Source: Pollutimonas thiosulfatoxidans (lineage in GTDB: Bacteria > Pseudomonadota > Gammaproteobacteria > Burkholderiales > Burkholderiaceae_B). Taken from it: a stretch of 64,000 nucleotides of DNA. Positions within the stretch are counted from its first letter, which is position 1, and every line of letters starts with the position of its first letter. This document shows, piece after piece, positions 42,845-53,189 of the stretch. The position numbers and the translations under genes are program-made. Where the stretch lies: the NCBI RefSeq assembly GCF_004022565.1, contig NZ_CP022987.1:682001-746000 (forward strand), given 5' to 3'. Below the pieces are notes generated by a model. It saw only the letters and a program-made list of their open reading frames with translations, did no database searches and had not been told where the DNA came from.

Positions 42845-44119
42845 TCAACGGTGTGGCGACCGTACATGTTCACGCCGAAACCCTTGCCCGATGATACGAG
42901 CTGGAAGCGAGCGTATAAATGAAAACCCTAGCAGCAATCGCGCGACACGAGGCAGCGCCACCGGCTTGTCGCTGACCTGGCTTGCCAGCGCGGGAGCGAT
43001 CACCCGGCGCTGGATAAACACCTGCAAGGCCTGGATGATCCTTGTGGGCAAGAGACGCCGTTGTTGTATGGACGCCAGCACTGATTCGCCCGGCCGGCCC
43101 GGGGCCCGCATGGCTTGCGCCAGGATATTGCCTGCCGCCACCGCGTCTTGTATGGCCAGGTTGATGCCGACACCGCCTATGGGCGACATGGCGTGCGCCG
43201 CGTCGCCGATCAGGAGCAGTCCGGGCTGATGCCATTGTTGCAAGCGGTCCACCCGCACTTGCAGCAACTTCACGTCGTCCCATGAACCTATGCCATCGAC
43301 CCGATCAGCCAGGAAGGCAACTTTCCGGACAATACGAGAGCGGAAGTCTTCTATTGGTTGCCGGCGCCATTGCTCGACTTCGCCTTTGGCGATCACGCTG
43401 GCGATCTGCCAATACTCGCCTCGATTAAGCATGACAAAAAAGTTGCCATAACCCGGTACACCGTAGGTGCCGTCGGGGTCGCTCGGAAGTCGCGCAAGCC
43501 GGAACCACAGCACGTCCATGGGCGCGCCCAAATCTGTGGGCTGCAATCCGGCCGCCGCCCGCAGCAAAGAGTGCCGGCCGTCGCACCCCACGACCAGGTC
43601 GGCATTGACCTGTATCTCTCCGTCGGGTGACTTGGCCAAGACGCCAATGACTACCCCATTGGCATCGTGAAGCAGTGCCGTCGCTTCGTGCCGCATGCAC
43701 AGCTTGAAGTCATCGTGGCCCTGCGCCTCGGTGGCAAGCAGATCAAGAAGATCCCATTGCGGAACCAAAGCCATGTAAGGGAACGGCCGCAAGCTGCGGA
43801 AGTCGCCCACGGCATGAATGCCATCGGCGAACATGGCATCCAGTTGCTGGACTCGGGTTTGCGGCAGGGCGTCGAACTTATCCTTCAGGCCCAGCTCGGC
43901 CAGTATCTCGAGTGTGGACGGATGAACCGTGTCGCCACGAAAGTCCCGCAGAAAATCGCCATGCTTTTCCAGGACGACGGTGGCGATGCCGGCACGCGCC
44001 AGCAAGAGTCCGAGCATCATGCCTGCCGGGCCGCCGCCGACGATGCAACAGCGAGTATTTATACTTTTGGAGTCAGTTGCCATGCGCGCGAGTTTGCGCG
44101 CCACCGGCGCATCGGTCAA
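42845..44119 (-). CDS. FAD-dependent aromatic-ring hydroxylase (PHBH/UbiH-like)
   Basis: A 424-residue class A flavin monooxygenase. N-terminal FAD motif CCIVGGGPAGMMLGLLLARAG, the central DLVVGCDGRHSLLR (the GD/DG-type motif), and the C-terminal LLIGDAAHAMSPIGGVGINLAIQDAVAAGNIL. Substrate unknown. It lies directly upstream of the cytosine-deaminase-like gene and near the TPP-controlled genes, so a heteroaromatic substrate such as a pyrimidine is worth considering. Start is uncertain (44119 or 44083). The C-terminal helical extension is normal for the family. Confidence 0.86.
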   Translation of the reverse strand: MTDAPVARKLARMATDSKSINTRCCIVGGGPAGMMLGLLLARAGIATVVLEKHGDFLRDFRGDTVHPSTLEILAELGLKDKFDALPQTRVQQLDAMFADGIHAVGDFRSLRPFPYMALVPQWDLLDLLATEAQGHDDFKLCMRHEATALLHDANGVVIGVLAKSPDGEIQVNADLVVGCDGRHSLLRAAAGLQPTDLGAPMDVLWFRLARLPSDPDGTYGVPGYGNFFVMLNRGEYWQIASVIAKGEVEQWRRQPIEDFRSRIVRKVAFLADRVDGIGSWDDVKLLQVRVDRLQQWHQPGLLLIGDAAHAMSPIGGVGINLAIQDAVAAGNILAQAMRAPGRPGESVLASIQQRRLLPTRIIQALQVFIQRRVIAPALASQVSDKPVALPRVARLLLGFSFIRSLPARIIGQGFRREHVRSPHR

Positions 44120-44257
44120 GCTTCACGGGCACCTAGGGAAATCCTAGGGATGCGAATTTGTAAGTAAGCCTTCTCATTGGTGACCAGGTCTGTAAAATAA
44201 ATTTTGCCCCTTTTAAGTTCAGCCCTAAGGGTGTCTACCACCACGAGGAGAACAAAC

Positions 44258-44657
44258 ATGTCCAACGAAACAATGAACAAGTGATCAATACCGACCCACA
44301 AAAACCATCTGGCTCTGGTCCTGCGCAGGGGCGGCGGCCTTGACGATGGTCGTGGGTTTTACCGCCGGCGGCTGGGTGACTGGCGGCACCGCGGCACAGC
44401 AGGCCGAAACCTCCACCGAAGCAGCCGTAGCGCAGCTTGCTGCAAGCATCTGCGCCAATCGTTTTCTCGCAGCACCTGACGCGCAGTATCAGCTAACCCA
44501 GCTTCAGGAAGTCGATTCCTGGAAGCAAGACAGCTTTATCGAAGAAGGTGGCTGGGTAACCTTTGCCAATATGGAGCACCCTGTAGAGGGCGCAGCAGAT
44601 TTATGCGCCGAGAAGGTGCTGGCCGGCAACCCGGTCGCCCCGGAAAGCGGGGCGTAG
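44258..44657 (+). pseudogene. frameshifted small membrane-anchored protein (GGWVTGGTA family)
   Basis: A strong GAGGAG at 44245-44250 precedes ATG 44258, but that frame encodes only eight residues (MSNETMNK) before TGA. Shifting by +1 immediately after gives TKTIWLWSCAGAAALTMVVGFTAGGWVTGG (membrane helix) and a soluble tail with two Cys (SICANRF, ADLCAEKV), ending at 44657. The span of 400 bases is one base over a multiple of three. The +1 frame has no ATG, GTG or TTG before a TTG at 44340, inside the helix. It is probably one extra A near 44278-44281, or a sequencing error. The intact family is a conserved hypothetical in proteobacteria; function unknown. Confidence 0.7.
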
Positions 44658-44685
44658 TCTTAGCCCGCCGTCAATCGTTGACTAC

Positions 44686-44723
44686 ATACCGCCCAGATGT
44701 CTTATCGTGCCTCCGGGCGGTAT
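44686..44723. terminator. hairpin between convergent genes
   Basis: A 9-bp perfect stem (44686-44694 with 44715-44723) with a 20-base loop lies 3' of ureG (minus) and the small membrane gene (plus). No T-run follows on either side, so terminator function is uncertain. Confidence 0.35.
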
Positions 44724-44725
44724 TG

Positions 44726-45391
44726 CTATACCCCGACCCCGGCCAACAGGCCTTCGCGTTCTATGAAAGCGATGATGGCGTCAATGCCGTCGCCCGTCTT
44801 GATCGAACCCATGATAAATGGCCGATTGCCGCGCATGCGTTTGGTGTCTTCCTCCATCACCTGAAGCGAAGCACCCACATAAGGGGCCAGGTCAGTTTTG
44901 TTGATGATGAGCAGGTCCGACTTGGTGATGCCCGGCCCACCCTTGCGTGGTATTTTTTCGCCGCCTGCAACGTCAATCACATATAGAGTCAGATCTGAAA
45001 GTTCGGGGCTGAAGGTGGCCGCAAGGTTGTCGCCGCCCGACTCTACAAAGACGATATCGGCATCCGGAAACTTGTTCATCATGCGATCTATGGCTTCCAG
45101 GTTGATGGAGGCGTCCTCGCGGATGGCGGTATGCGGGCATCCTCCCGTTTCCACTCCCATGATGCGTTCCGCCGGCAGTGCTCCGGACACGGTCAATAGC
45201 CGCTGGTCTTCCTTGGTGTAGATGTCATTGGTGATGGCGATCAAGTCGTATCGCTTGGACATTTCCTTGCACAGCATTTCCAGCAAAGTCGTTTTTCCTG
45301 AGCCCACCGGACCGCCGACGCCCACGCGCAGCACGGGCAATGATTGTCGGCGTCCCGGCAAAGGCTTGTTGGTTTGTAGATCGGTCGTCAT
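44726..45391 (-). CDS. ureG: urease accessory GTPase UreG
   Basis: A 221-residue SIMIBI GTPase that delivers nickel during urease maturation. P-loop GVGGPVGSGKTTLLEMLCKE, switch and metal-site VETGGCPHTAIREDASIN (CPH nickel motif), ESGGDNLAATFSPEL, and the base-recognition NKTDLAPYVGA. It is the last gene of the urease cluster and lies 11 bases after ureF. The ATG at 45391 gives the normal UreG length. Confidence 0.97.
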   Translation of the reverse strand: MTTDLQTNKPLPGRRQSLPVLRVGVGGPVGSGKTTLLEMLCKEMSKRYDLIAITNDIYTKEDQRLLTVSGALPAERIMGVETGGCPHTAIREDASINLEAIDRMMNKFPDADIVFVESGGDNLAATFSPELSDLTLYVIDVAGGEKIPRKGGPGITKSDLLIINKTDLAPYVGASLQVMEEDTKRMRGNRPFIMGSIKTGDGIDAIIAFIEREGLLAGVGV

Positions 45392-45402
45392 AGGGTAGGC
45401 CC

Positions 45403-46092
45403 TCAGGATCGGAATAAACGGGAGTACTGTGTTTCGTGACGGGACGACAAGATGGCAAGCTGCGGAGCCAAGGTGTGCAGGCAGGGCGGATCGCTTGCAG
45501 CTCTTCGGCTGGCGTCCGTGCATGCCTGCGGTATGCACAGACGCAGTTGATCCAGGATGCGCTGGCCGGCGACCTGGCCCAGGGGCACGGTTTTTAGCGC
45601 TGCCATCGTCTGATTCTCGAGCCACGAAAACAAATAGGCGGCCAGGCCGGCGCGCCGGGGTATGCCCAGCGCCCAACAGGCGTAGGCATGGGCGGTGGGC
45701 AGCACGACGGCCTGCAGACCAAGCAAACGATCGCGTGCCTCGGCACTGCCCCACGCCAGCTCGTCGGCCAGTTTCACCAAGGACCATGCCATCTGCTCGG
45801 TTTCCTGGCGCAGCTCGCGGGTTTCGCGCGATGCCAGGAACCAGGCGTTCCAGTGGGCCAGGCGTTCCCAGTTGCAGGTGTTCCAGCTATCAAATAGCAA
45901 TAGCCATACGGGGGCTTCGCAGGGGGTGAGCACCCATTCCAGTTGTTGTGCAATCCAGCGATGAGCGCTGGCTTCATCGGTAATCAACTGCGTATCGATC
46001 GCCGCTTCGAGGCCCTGCGAATAGCTATAGCCGCCTATGGGTAAGGCGGGCGATGAAAGCTGCAACAAGGCGACGATCTGACTGTCCTGCAT
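45403..46092 (-). CDS. ureF: urease accessory protein UreF
   Basis: A 229-residue helical protein with LLQLSSPALPIGGYSYSQGLEAAID near the N-terminus and a C-terminal helix with LAILSSRHETQYSRLFRS. UreF bridges UreD and UreG in the nickel-loading complex. It sits in the conserved ureE-F-G order, 9 bases after ureE. Confidence 0.96.
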   Translation of the reverse strand: MQDSQIVALLQLSSPALPIGGYSYSQGLEAAIDTQLITDEASAHRWIAQQLEWVLTPCEAPVWLLLFDSWNTCNWERLAHWNAWFLASRETRELRQETEQMAWSLVKLADELAWGSAEARDRLLGLQAVVLPTAHAYACWALGIPRRAGLAAYLFSWLENQTMAALKTVPLGQVAGQRILDQLRLCIPQACTDASRRAASDPPCLHTLAPQLAILSSRHETQYSRLFRS

Positions 46093-46101
46093 GATTGCCG
46101 C

Positions 46102-46632
46102 CTACGGATGCGGATGAGTATGTGCGGCATAGGCCGCATGAGCCAGCGCCTGGTCTTCGGCGAAGGTTTCATCGTGCCCATGGCGGTGTCCGCCGCCATA
46201 AGCCCCGGCGCCAGGTTGAAATTGCTGGTACGCCCGATGAACCACTAGTCCGCCCAGACGACCCAGCATGTCGGCCAGCACGGGGTCATATTCCAGTTTG
46301 AGGTAGTCTGCCCCCACCTCTACCAGCACGTGCCGATTGCCCAGGTGGTAGGCAGCGCGCGTCAGGGCCATTGGCGTGTCCGCCGTTACGCGCAAGACTG
46401 GCTCGATGGCCGCATGGACGACGATGAGCTTCCCGTCGTCAGCAACCAACACATCGCCATGCTGCAAGACGGTTCCTCGATTCAAAACCATGGCTAGCTC
46501 TTCGCGGTTGTCCAGACGTAGTTTTTGCCGGCTGCGGCGGCGGTACTCAAAAGTCAGTACCACTTTGGGCGCGTGGCGAATCAGGGTGGGGGCGATGGCG
46601 GTTCCCGCCAGGCGTTTATTGATGGTTCGCAT
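46102..46632 (-). CDS. ureE: urease nickel metallochaperone UreE
   Basis: A 176-residue protein. The peptide-binding domain (residues about 1-80) has LTFEYRRRSRQKLRLDNREELAMVLNRGTVLQHGDVL. The metal-binding domain has YHLGNRHVLVEV with the conserved nickel His. The C-terminal tail is unusually His-rich (GGGHRHGHDE, HAAYAAHTHPHP). It donates Ni2+ to UreG. The ATG at 46632 is near the end of ureC (2-base spacing). Confidence 0.96.
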   Translation of the reverse strand: MRTINKRLAGTAIAPTLIRHAPKVVLTFEYRRRSRQKLRLDNREELAMVLNRGTVLQHGDVLVADDGKLIVVHAAIEPVLRVTADTPMALTRAAYHLGNRHVLVEVGADYLKLEYDPVLADMLGRLGGLVVHRAYQQFQPGAGAYGGGHRHGHDETFAEDQALAHAAYAAHTHPHP

Positions 46633-46634
46633 GA

Positions 46635-48349
<1,715 letters not shown>

Positions 48350-48350
<1 letters not shown>

Positions 48351-48658
48351 TACAGCGCTCCCATGATGTCGCCCCGAAAGCCGAACACCCGGCGGTCTCC
48401 TGCCAGCGCTATGATTTCTACGGTACGCTTTTGACCCGGCTCGAAACGCACGGCGGTTCCGGCCGCGATGTTCAGCCGGCAACCCCGGGCGAGGCCGCGG
48501 TCGAATGACAAGGCGCTGTTGACTTCGGCGAAGTGGTAGTGCGAGCCAACCTGCACCGGTCGATCGCCGTGGTTGACAACGTCTATCGTCCAGGTGGCAC
48601 GCCCCGCGTTAAGTTCCATGCTGCCTGATTCGGCAAGGATTTCGCCGGGTATCATCAT
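48350..48658 (-). CDS. ureB: urease beta subunit
   Basis: A 102-residue structural subunit with IPGEILAESGSMELNAGR, VGSHYHFAEVNSALSFDR and GFRGDIMGAL. It assembles with UreA and UreC. Its ATG overlaps the ureJ stop (ATGA), and its stop overlaps ureC (TAATG). It is separated from ureA by ureJ in this operon. Confidence 0.97.
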
Positions 48659-49251
48659 GCGGCCCCGGACCACAGCGCCAGGCCGTAGGCGGCGATGCCG
48701 GCACCCGCCAAGCGGCTCAACCACAATGCCCGGCCCGATACCATCCATCCTGCTGCAAGTCCGGTCAAAAGCAGGGCCAGCGTGCTGAACATGAAGCCGA
48801 CAATGTAAGCAGCGACACTGCCGCCGGCCAGCATCTCTGCGCCATGCGCCATGCCATGAAACAAGGCGAAAGCGCCTGCCAATGCAGGCCCGGCCCAGAG
48901 CGGGACGCTGACGCGACTGGCCAGCAACAGGCCCAGCACCAGCAGCGATGCGATGATCATGGGTTCGATCGCAGCAACGCCGGCTACGGCCATTCCTGCC
49001 ACGGCGCCCACCAGGAGCAGCGCGAGGAAACTGACCAAGATCGTTATGGCGTTGTGATTGGCCCGACTGGTGGCCGCCCATAAGCCTACGGCCAGCATGG
49101 CCAGCAAGTGATCAGTACCGGTCAAGGGATGCAGCAGACCGGCTGCCAGCATATCGCCGGAGTCGGCGGCCGTGTGCCCAGGATGTGCAAGGGCGACCTC
49201 GCCTATAAGCGTCAAGGCGATCATGGCGGTAGAGCGGGGTAAGAGCTTCAT
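48655..49251 (-). CDS. ureJ: HupE/UreJ nickel transporter-like membrane protein
   Basis: A 198-residue membrane protein with signal-like N-terminus and about six helices. Its HPGHTAADSGDMLAAGLLHPLTGTDHLLAMLAVGLWA block, with conserved His/Asp residues, is the HupE/UreJ signature, and ALFHGMAHGAEM is also typical. These proteins take up nickel. Located between ureA and ureB, it supplies metal to the urease. Its stop overlaps the ureB start. Confidence 0.95.
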   Translation of the reverse strand: MKLLPRSTAMIALTLIGEVALAHPGHTAADSGDMLAAGLLHPLTGTDHLLAMLAVGLWAATSRANHNAITILVSFLALLLVGAVAGMAVAGVAAIEPMIIASLLVLGLLLASRVSVPLWAGPALAGAFALFHGMAHGAEMLAGGSVAAYIVGFMFSTLALLLTGLAAGWMVSGRALWLSRLAGAGIAAYGLALWSGAA

Positions 49252-49295
49252 AATTACATCCCTAAGTATGCGGTGCTGGCATTGCAGCTGCAGGT

Positions 49296-49598
49296 TCAGA
49301 TAATGGGGTGATGGACGGTGACCAGCTTGGTGCCGTCCGGGAACGTAGCCTCGACCTGTATATCGGCGATCATTTCCGGAACCCCTTCCATGACGTCGTC
49401 GCGGGCCAATATGGTGGTGCCGTGATGCATCAAGTCGGCTACGCTGCGACCGTCCCGCGCGCCTTCCATCAAGGCCGCCGTGATAAGCGCAATCGATTCC
49501 GGGTAGTTCAACTTCAGCCCCCGCGCCTTGCGGCGTTCAGCGAGCAGTGCTGCGGTAAAAATCAACAGCTTGTCTTTTTCCCGAGGTGTCAGTTCCAT
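49296..49598 (-). CDS. ureA: urease gamma subunit
   Basis: A 100-residue subunit starting ELTPREKDKLLIFTAALLAERRKARGLKLNYPESIALI and ending TVHHPII. All features match the gamma subunit. It is preceded by ureD with 17 bases between and followed by ureJ after 44. Confidence 0.97.
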   Translation of the reverse strand: MELTPREKDKLLIFTAALLAERRKARGLKLNYPESIALITAALMEGARDGRSVADLMHHGTTILARDDVMEGVPEMIADIQVEATFPDGTKLVTVHHPII

Positions 49599-49615
49599 GG
49601 TGGTCCGTTCAGGTT

Positions 49616-50470
49616 TCAGGTATTCCATAGCCGAGGCAGCGCGCCTGGCGTTTCCAGTAAGCGTGGCCGCAATTGCATCCATAGGTCGGTCAACAACCCT
49701 CTTACGTCCTGGGTATGCCGGCCCAGCACGCGCACCAGGGTCAGCCCCTGCTGATCTGGTTGCCGGATATGAGTCAGTCCGGCCCGCAGCGTGGCGGTCC
49801 AGGGCAGCTGCTGCGCCAGTTCGTCCGTATATTCGCCGCTCAGTTCGGTTCCGAATGCCCACAGCGTGGCGACGACGGGATAGCCCGCCAGCCCCGGGTC
49901 GCAATGGCGTGCCGGGCCAGCTGCGGTAAGCTCGCCGCATTCCAGCCATACCGGGGCATCGTCCAGATAAAGGGTGGAAGCAAGGTGGACGCGGCCCTCA
50001 TCCCAATGGGTGGCGGCTTGTATGCGGCCCAACTGATTGATCTCCCAGCCGATGGCCGCACTGCCGCTATGCAGATCAATATGGTTCTGCAACGAGGCAT
50101 CGGTCTGCTCAAAGAAAATATTCTCTTGTGGCAGCCAGTCCAGCCGAGCTCCGGCCATCACACGCAGATGGGTGTGCTGGACTGCCTTCCTGCCGTTGGC
50201 CTTGTACCAACGGGTCGCGCCGGGGGTTGTTAGCAACGCATGGGCGCCGCCCTCTACGCGCACGTCTATCGTCAGCTCATCGCCGCCGGCGATGCCGGAG
50301 GGCGGATGCAATATCGTCACATGGCATACTGCCGGCCCTTCCGGATACAAGGCCTTTTGCACGAGTAGTGGCCCGGCATGGCGACGGCTGGAGAGCACCG
50401 ACCTGCCTGCTCCCTGGCCAGCGAACGACAGGGCCAGATGCGCCGGCCAGGTATCGGGCAGGGCGCTCAT
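49616..50470 (-). CDS. ureD: urease accessory protein UreD
   Basis: A 284-residue accessory protein that scaffolds apourease for nickel loading. Family motifs include LLVQKALYPEGPAVCHVTILHPPSGIAGGDELTIDV, LTTPGATRWYKANG and LDWLPQENIFFEQTDA. It begins the ure genes, 32 bases after urtE, which makes the urt and ure units a single putative operon. Confidence 0.96.
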   Translation of the reverse strand: MSALPDTWPAHLALSFAGQGAGRSVLSSRRHAGPLLVQKALYPEGPAVCHVTILHPPSGIAGGDELTIDVRVEGGAHALLTTPGATRWYKANGRKAVQHTHLRVMAGARLDWLPQENIFFEQTDASLQNHIDLHSGSAAIGWEINQLGRIQAATHWDEGRVHLASTLYLDDAPVWLECGELTAAGPARHCDPGLAGYPVVATLWAFGTELSGEYTDELAQQLPWTATLRAGLTHIRQPDQQGLTLVRVLGRHTQDVRGLLTDLWMQLRPRLLETPGALPRLWNT

Positions 50471-50502
50471 GCTGGGGCTCCATGTGGCATGGTCATGATG
50501 CG

Positions 50503-51201
50503 CTATACCGATAAATGGCGACGGACATCGTCGCCGTCGATCTGCGATCGATCGCCCGCCGCGACGACCTGGCCGCGAGACAGGACCAGGAAATCATCCG
50601 CCAGTTGCCGTGCAAAGTCGAAGTACTGTTCGCAAAGCAAAATGCCGATGTCTCCGCGAGCCCGCAGCAGCTCGATGACCTTGGCAATATCCTTGATGAT
50701 GGAGGGTTGTATGCCTTCAGTGGGCTCGTCCAGAATGATCAGCGAGGGCTCAGCCACCAAGGCCCTGGCAATCGCTAATTGCTGCTGCTGACCACCCGAG
50801 AGATCGCCGCCGCGGCGTGCCCGCATGCTGTTCAAGACAGGAAAAAGCTCGAATATTTCGCCCTTGATGCGCCGGGCCGCCGACGCCGGCTTGGTAGCCA
50901 TGCCCATCAGTATGTTCTCTTGGACAGTCAGTCGCGCGAAGATCTCCCGCCCCTGGGGAACATAGGCGATGCCCAGCGCGGCGTGCTGATGCGGTGACAA
51001 GCGGGTGATGTCCTTGCCATTGAACTGTACGCTGCCCGACGCCACAGGCAACACGCCCATCAGGCACTTCAATAAGGTCGTCTTGCCTACACCGTTGCGG
51101 CCCAGGAGCGCAAGGCACTTGCCTTGTTCCACAGCTAGTGAGACGCCACGCAGCGTATGGCTGCCGCCGTAGTATTGATCGATAGCCTGCACATCCAGCA
51201 T
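50503..51201 (-). CDS. urtE: urea ABC transporter ATP-binding protein UrtE
   Basis: A 232-residue LivF-type ATPase with Walker A LLGRNGVGKTTLLKCLMG, signature LSGGQQQQLAIARALV and Walker B LIILDEPTEGIQPSI. It begins LDVQAIDQYYGGSHTLRGVSL. Context in the urt cluster makes UrtE the fitting name. It follows urtD after one base. Confidence 0.96.
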   Translation of the reverse strand: MLDVQAIDQYYGGSHTLRGVSLAVEQGKCLALLGRNGVGKTTLLKCLMGVLPVASGSVQFNGKDITRLSPHQHAALGIAYVPQGREIFARLTVQENILMGMATKPASAARRIKGEIFELFPVLNSMRARRGGDLSGGQQQQLAIARALVAEPSLIILDEPTEGIQPSIIKDIAKVIELLRARGDIGILLCEQYFDFARQLADDFLVLSRGQVVAAGDRSQIDGDDVRRHLSV

Positions 51202-51202
51202 A

Positions 51203-52057
51203 TCAGCGCCCCAAATACACTTCGATTACGCGTTGGTCGGCCTGCACGGCTGCCATGGTGCCCTCGGCCAGTACCGCGCCCTCATGCAGCACCGTCACCT
51301 TGCCCTGGCCCGCAATGCTGGCCACGAAGTCCATGTCGTGTTCCACCACCATCAGCGAGTGACGGCCCTTTAATTCGTTAAGCAGTTCGCCGGTGCGCTC
51401 TGTTTCGGCGTCGGTCATCCCGGCTACGGGCTCGTCCAGCAGCAGCAGTTTGGGCTCCTGCATCAGCAGCATCCCGATCTCCAGCCATTGCTTTTGTCCA
51501 TGCGACAGCAGACCGGCCGGCCGCCACGCTTCCGGTGTGAGTCGTATCAGGGCCAGGGTCTGGCCTATGGCATCGGCTTGGGCACCGGTAAGGCGAGAGA
51601 ACAAGGTAGGCCGCACTCGCTTGTCGGTCTTCATGGCCAGCTCCAGATTCTCGATAACGCTGTGGTTTTCGAAAACGGTGGGACGCTGAAACTTGCGGCC
51701 TATGCCGGCATGCGCGATCTGGGTTTCGGACAGCGTCGTGAGGTCAATGTTTTGACCAAAGTAGGCGGTGCCGGAACTCGGAGCCGTCTTGCCCGTGATG
51801 ACGTCCATCATGGTGGTCTTGCCTGCTCCGTTGGGCCCGATGATGCAGCGCAGTTCGCCAACGCCGATATCCAGAGTCAGATTATTCAGTGCCTTGAATC
51901 CGTCGAAACTTACCGTGATCCCGTCCAGATACAGTATGACGCCATGGCGGGTGTCGACGTCGCGGCTGGCGACATGCCCATATGAGGCATCATTGCCGGC
52001 GTCGCGTTCGATGGCCGCTCTCATGACCTCCAGTTGCCTGGCGTGCGCGCGCTTCAT
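51203..52057 (-). CDS. urtD: urea ABC transporter ATP-binding protein UrtD
   Basis: A 284-residue LivG-type ATPase. Walker A IGPNGAGKTTMMDVITG, signature LSHGQKQWLEIGMLLM (variant SHGQ, typical for UrtD) and Walker B LLLLDEPVAGMTDAE. An N-terminal extension of about 40 residues precedes the LYLDGITVSFDGFKALNN start of the domain. Its ATG overlaps the urtC stop by 4 bases. Confidence 0.95.
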   Translation of the reverse strand: MKRAHARQLEVMRAAIERDAGNDASYGHVASRDVDTRHGVILYLDGITVSFDGFKALNNLTLDIGVGELRCIIGPNGAGKTTMMDVITGKTAPSSGTAYFGQNIDLTTLSETQIAHAGIGRKFQRPTVFENHSVIENLELAMKTDKRVRPTLFSRLTGAQADAIGQTLALIRLTPEAWRPAGLLSHGQKQWLEIGMLLMQEPKLLLLDEPVAGMTDAETERTGELLNELKGRHSLMVVEHDMDFVASIAGQGKVTVLHEGAVLAEGTMAAVQADQRVIEVYLGR

Positions 52058-53189
52058 GTTGCTTCCTTTCTTTGGTGGCGGACCGCCAGTTTGCGCGCCA
52101 GTCCCACTATGCCCTGCGGCAGGAACAAAGTGGTCAGCACAAATATGAGGCCCAGGGCATATAGCCAGAACTCAGGCAGCACACTGGTGAACCAGGTTTT
52201 CAAACCATTGACCGCGCCGGCGCCGATGATGGGACCGATGAGGGTTCCACGTCCGCCGGTGGCCACCCAGATCACCATCTCTATGGAGTTCTCGGTAGAC
52301 ATCTCGCTGGGGTTGATGATGCCCACTTGGGGCACGTAGAGGGCGCCCGCGATGCCGCACATGACCGCCGACGTACACCAGACAAACAACTTGAATCCCA
52401 GCGGGTCGTAACCGATGAATCGCAGGCGGCTCTCCGAGTCCCGCACCGCCGTCAGAACCCGCCCGAGCTTGGATTGCGTGATGGCGCGTGCGAGGACCAA
52501 GGCGCCGACCAACATGCTCAGGGTGATCCAGTAAAGCGTCGCCCGGGTGCTGGAAGCAGTGATGTCGTATCCCAGAATTCGCTGGAACCCCGTAAAGCCA
52601 TTGTTGCCGCCAAAGCCTGTTTCATTGCGAAAGAAAAGCAGCATGGCGGCGAAGGTCATGGCTTGTGTGATGATGGAGAAGTACACGCCCTTGATGCGCG
52701 AGCGGAACGCAAAGTAGCCGAAGAGAAAAGCCAGCGCCCCGGGCACCAGCACGACGAGCAACATTGCATAGGCGAAATGGTCGGTGAACGCCCAGAACCA
52801 GGGGTAGGCCTGCCAATCCAGGAACACCATGAAATCAGGCAGGGCGGCTGTACCCGCAGCATCGGGGCAATGGAGCGCATCAGATACATGCCGTGGGCAT
52901 AGCCGCCCAGGGCAAAGAACAAGCCATGCCCCAAGGACAAGATGCCTGCATACCCCCACACCAGGTCCAGCGCGAGTGCCGCCAGCGCATAGCACATGAA
53001 CTTGCCCAATAGCGCCACCGCATAGGGTGTGACGTATAGCGGATGGTCCGGTGATACGACCAGATTGAGCAGCGGCAGCGTAGCCAGCAATGCCACTGCG
53101 GCCACCAGGCTAGCCCATGCCGTCAACGAGAACAGCCGCTTGTCCGACACGAACTGGCTGGCCAGATTATGCGTGTACGCCTGCGTCAT
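52054..53189 (-). pseudogene. urtC: urea ABC transporter permease UrtC, interrupted by a one-base frameshift
   Basis: Two overlapping frames together give a full LivM-type permease. The 5' frame from 53189 encodes FSLTAWASLVAAVALLATLPLL and FMCYALAALALDLVWGYAGILSLGHGLFFALGGYAHGMYLMRSIAP. The 3' frame encodes LPDFMVFLDWQAYPWFWAFTDHFAYAMLLVV to the end. They join at a CCCC run (GGGG, plus 52864-52867). Adding one C there restores one frame of about 378 residues (the span of 1136 bases is one short of a multiple of three). Either a sequencing/assembly error or a real mutation that would impair urea uptake through UrtABCDE. Confidence 0.9.
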
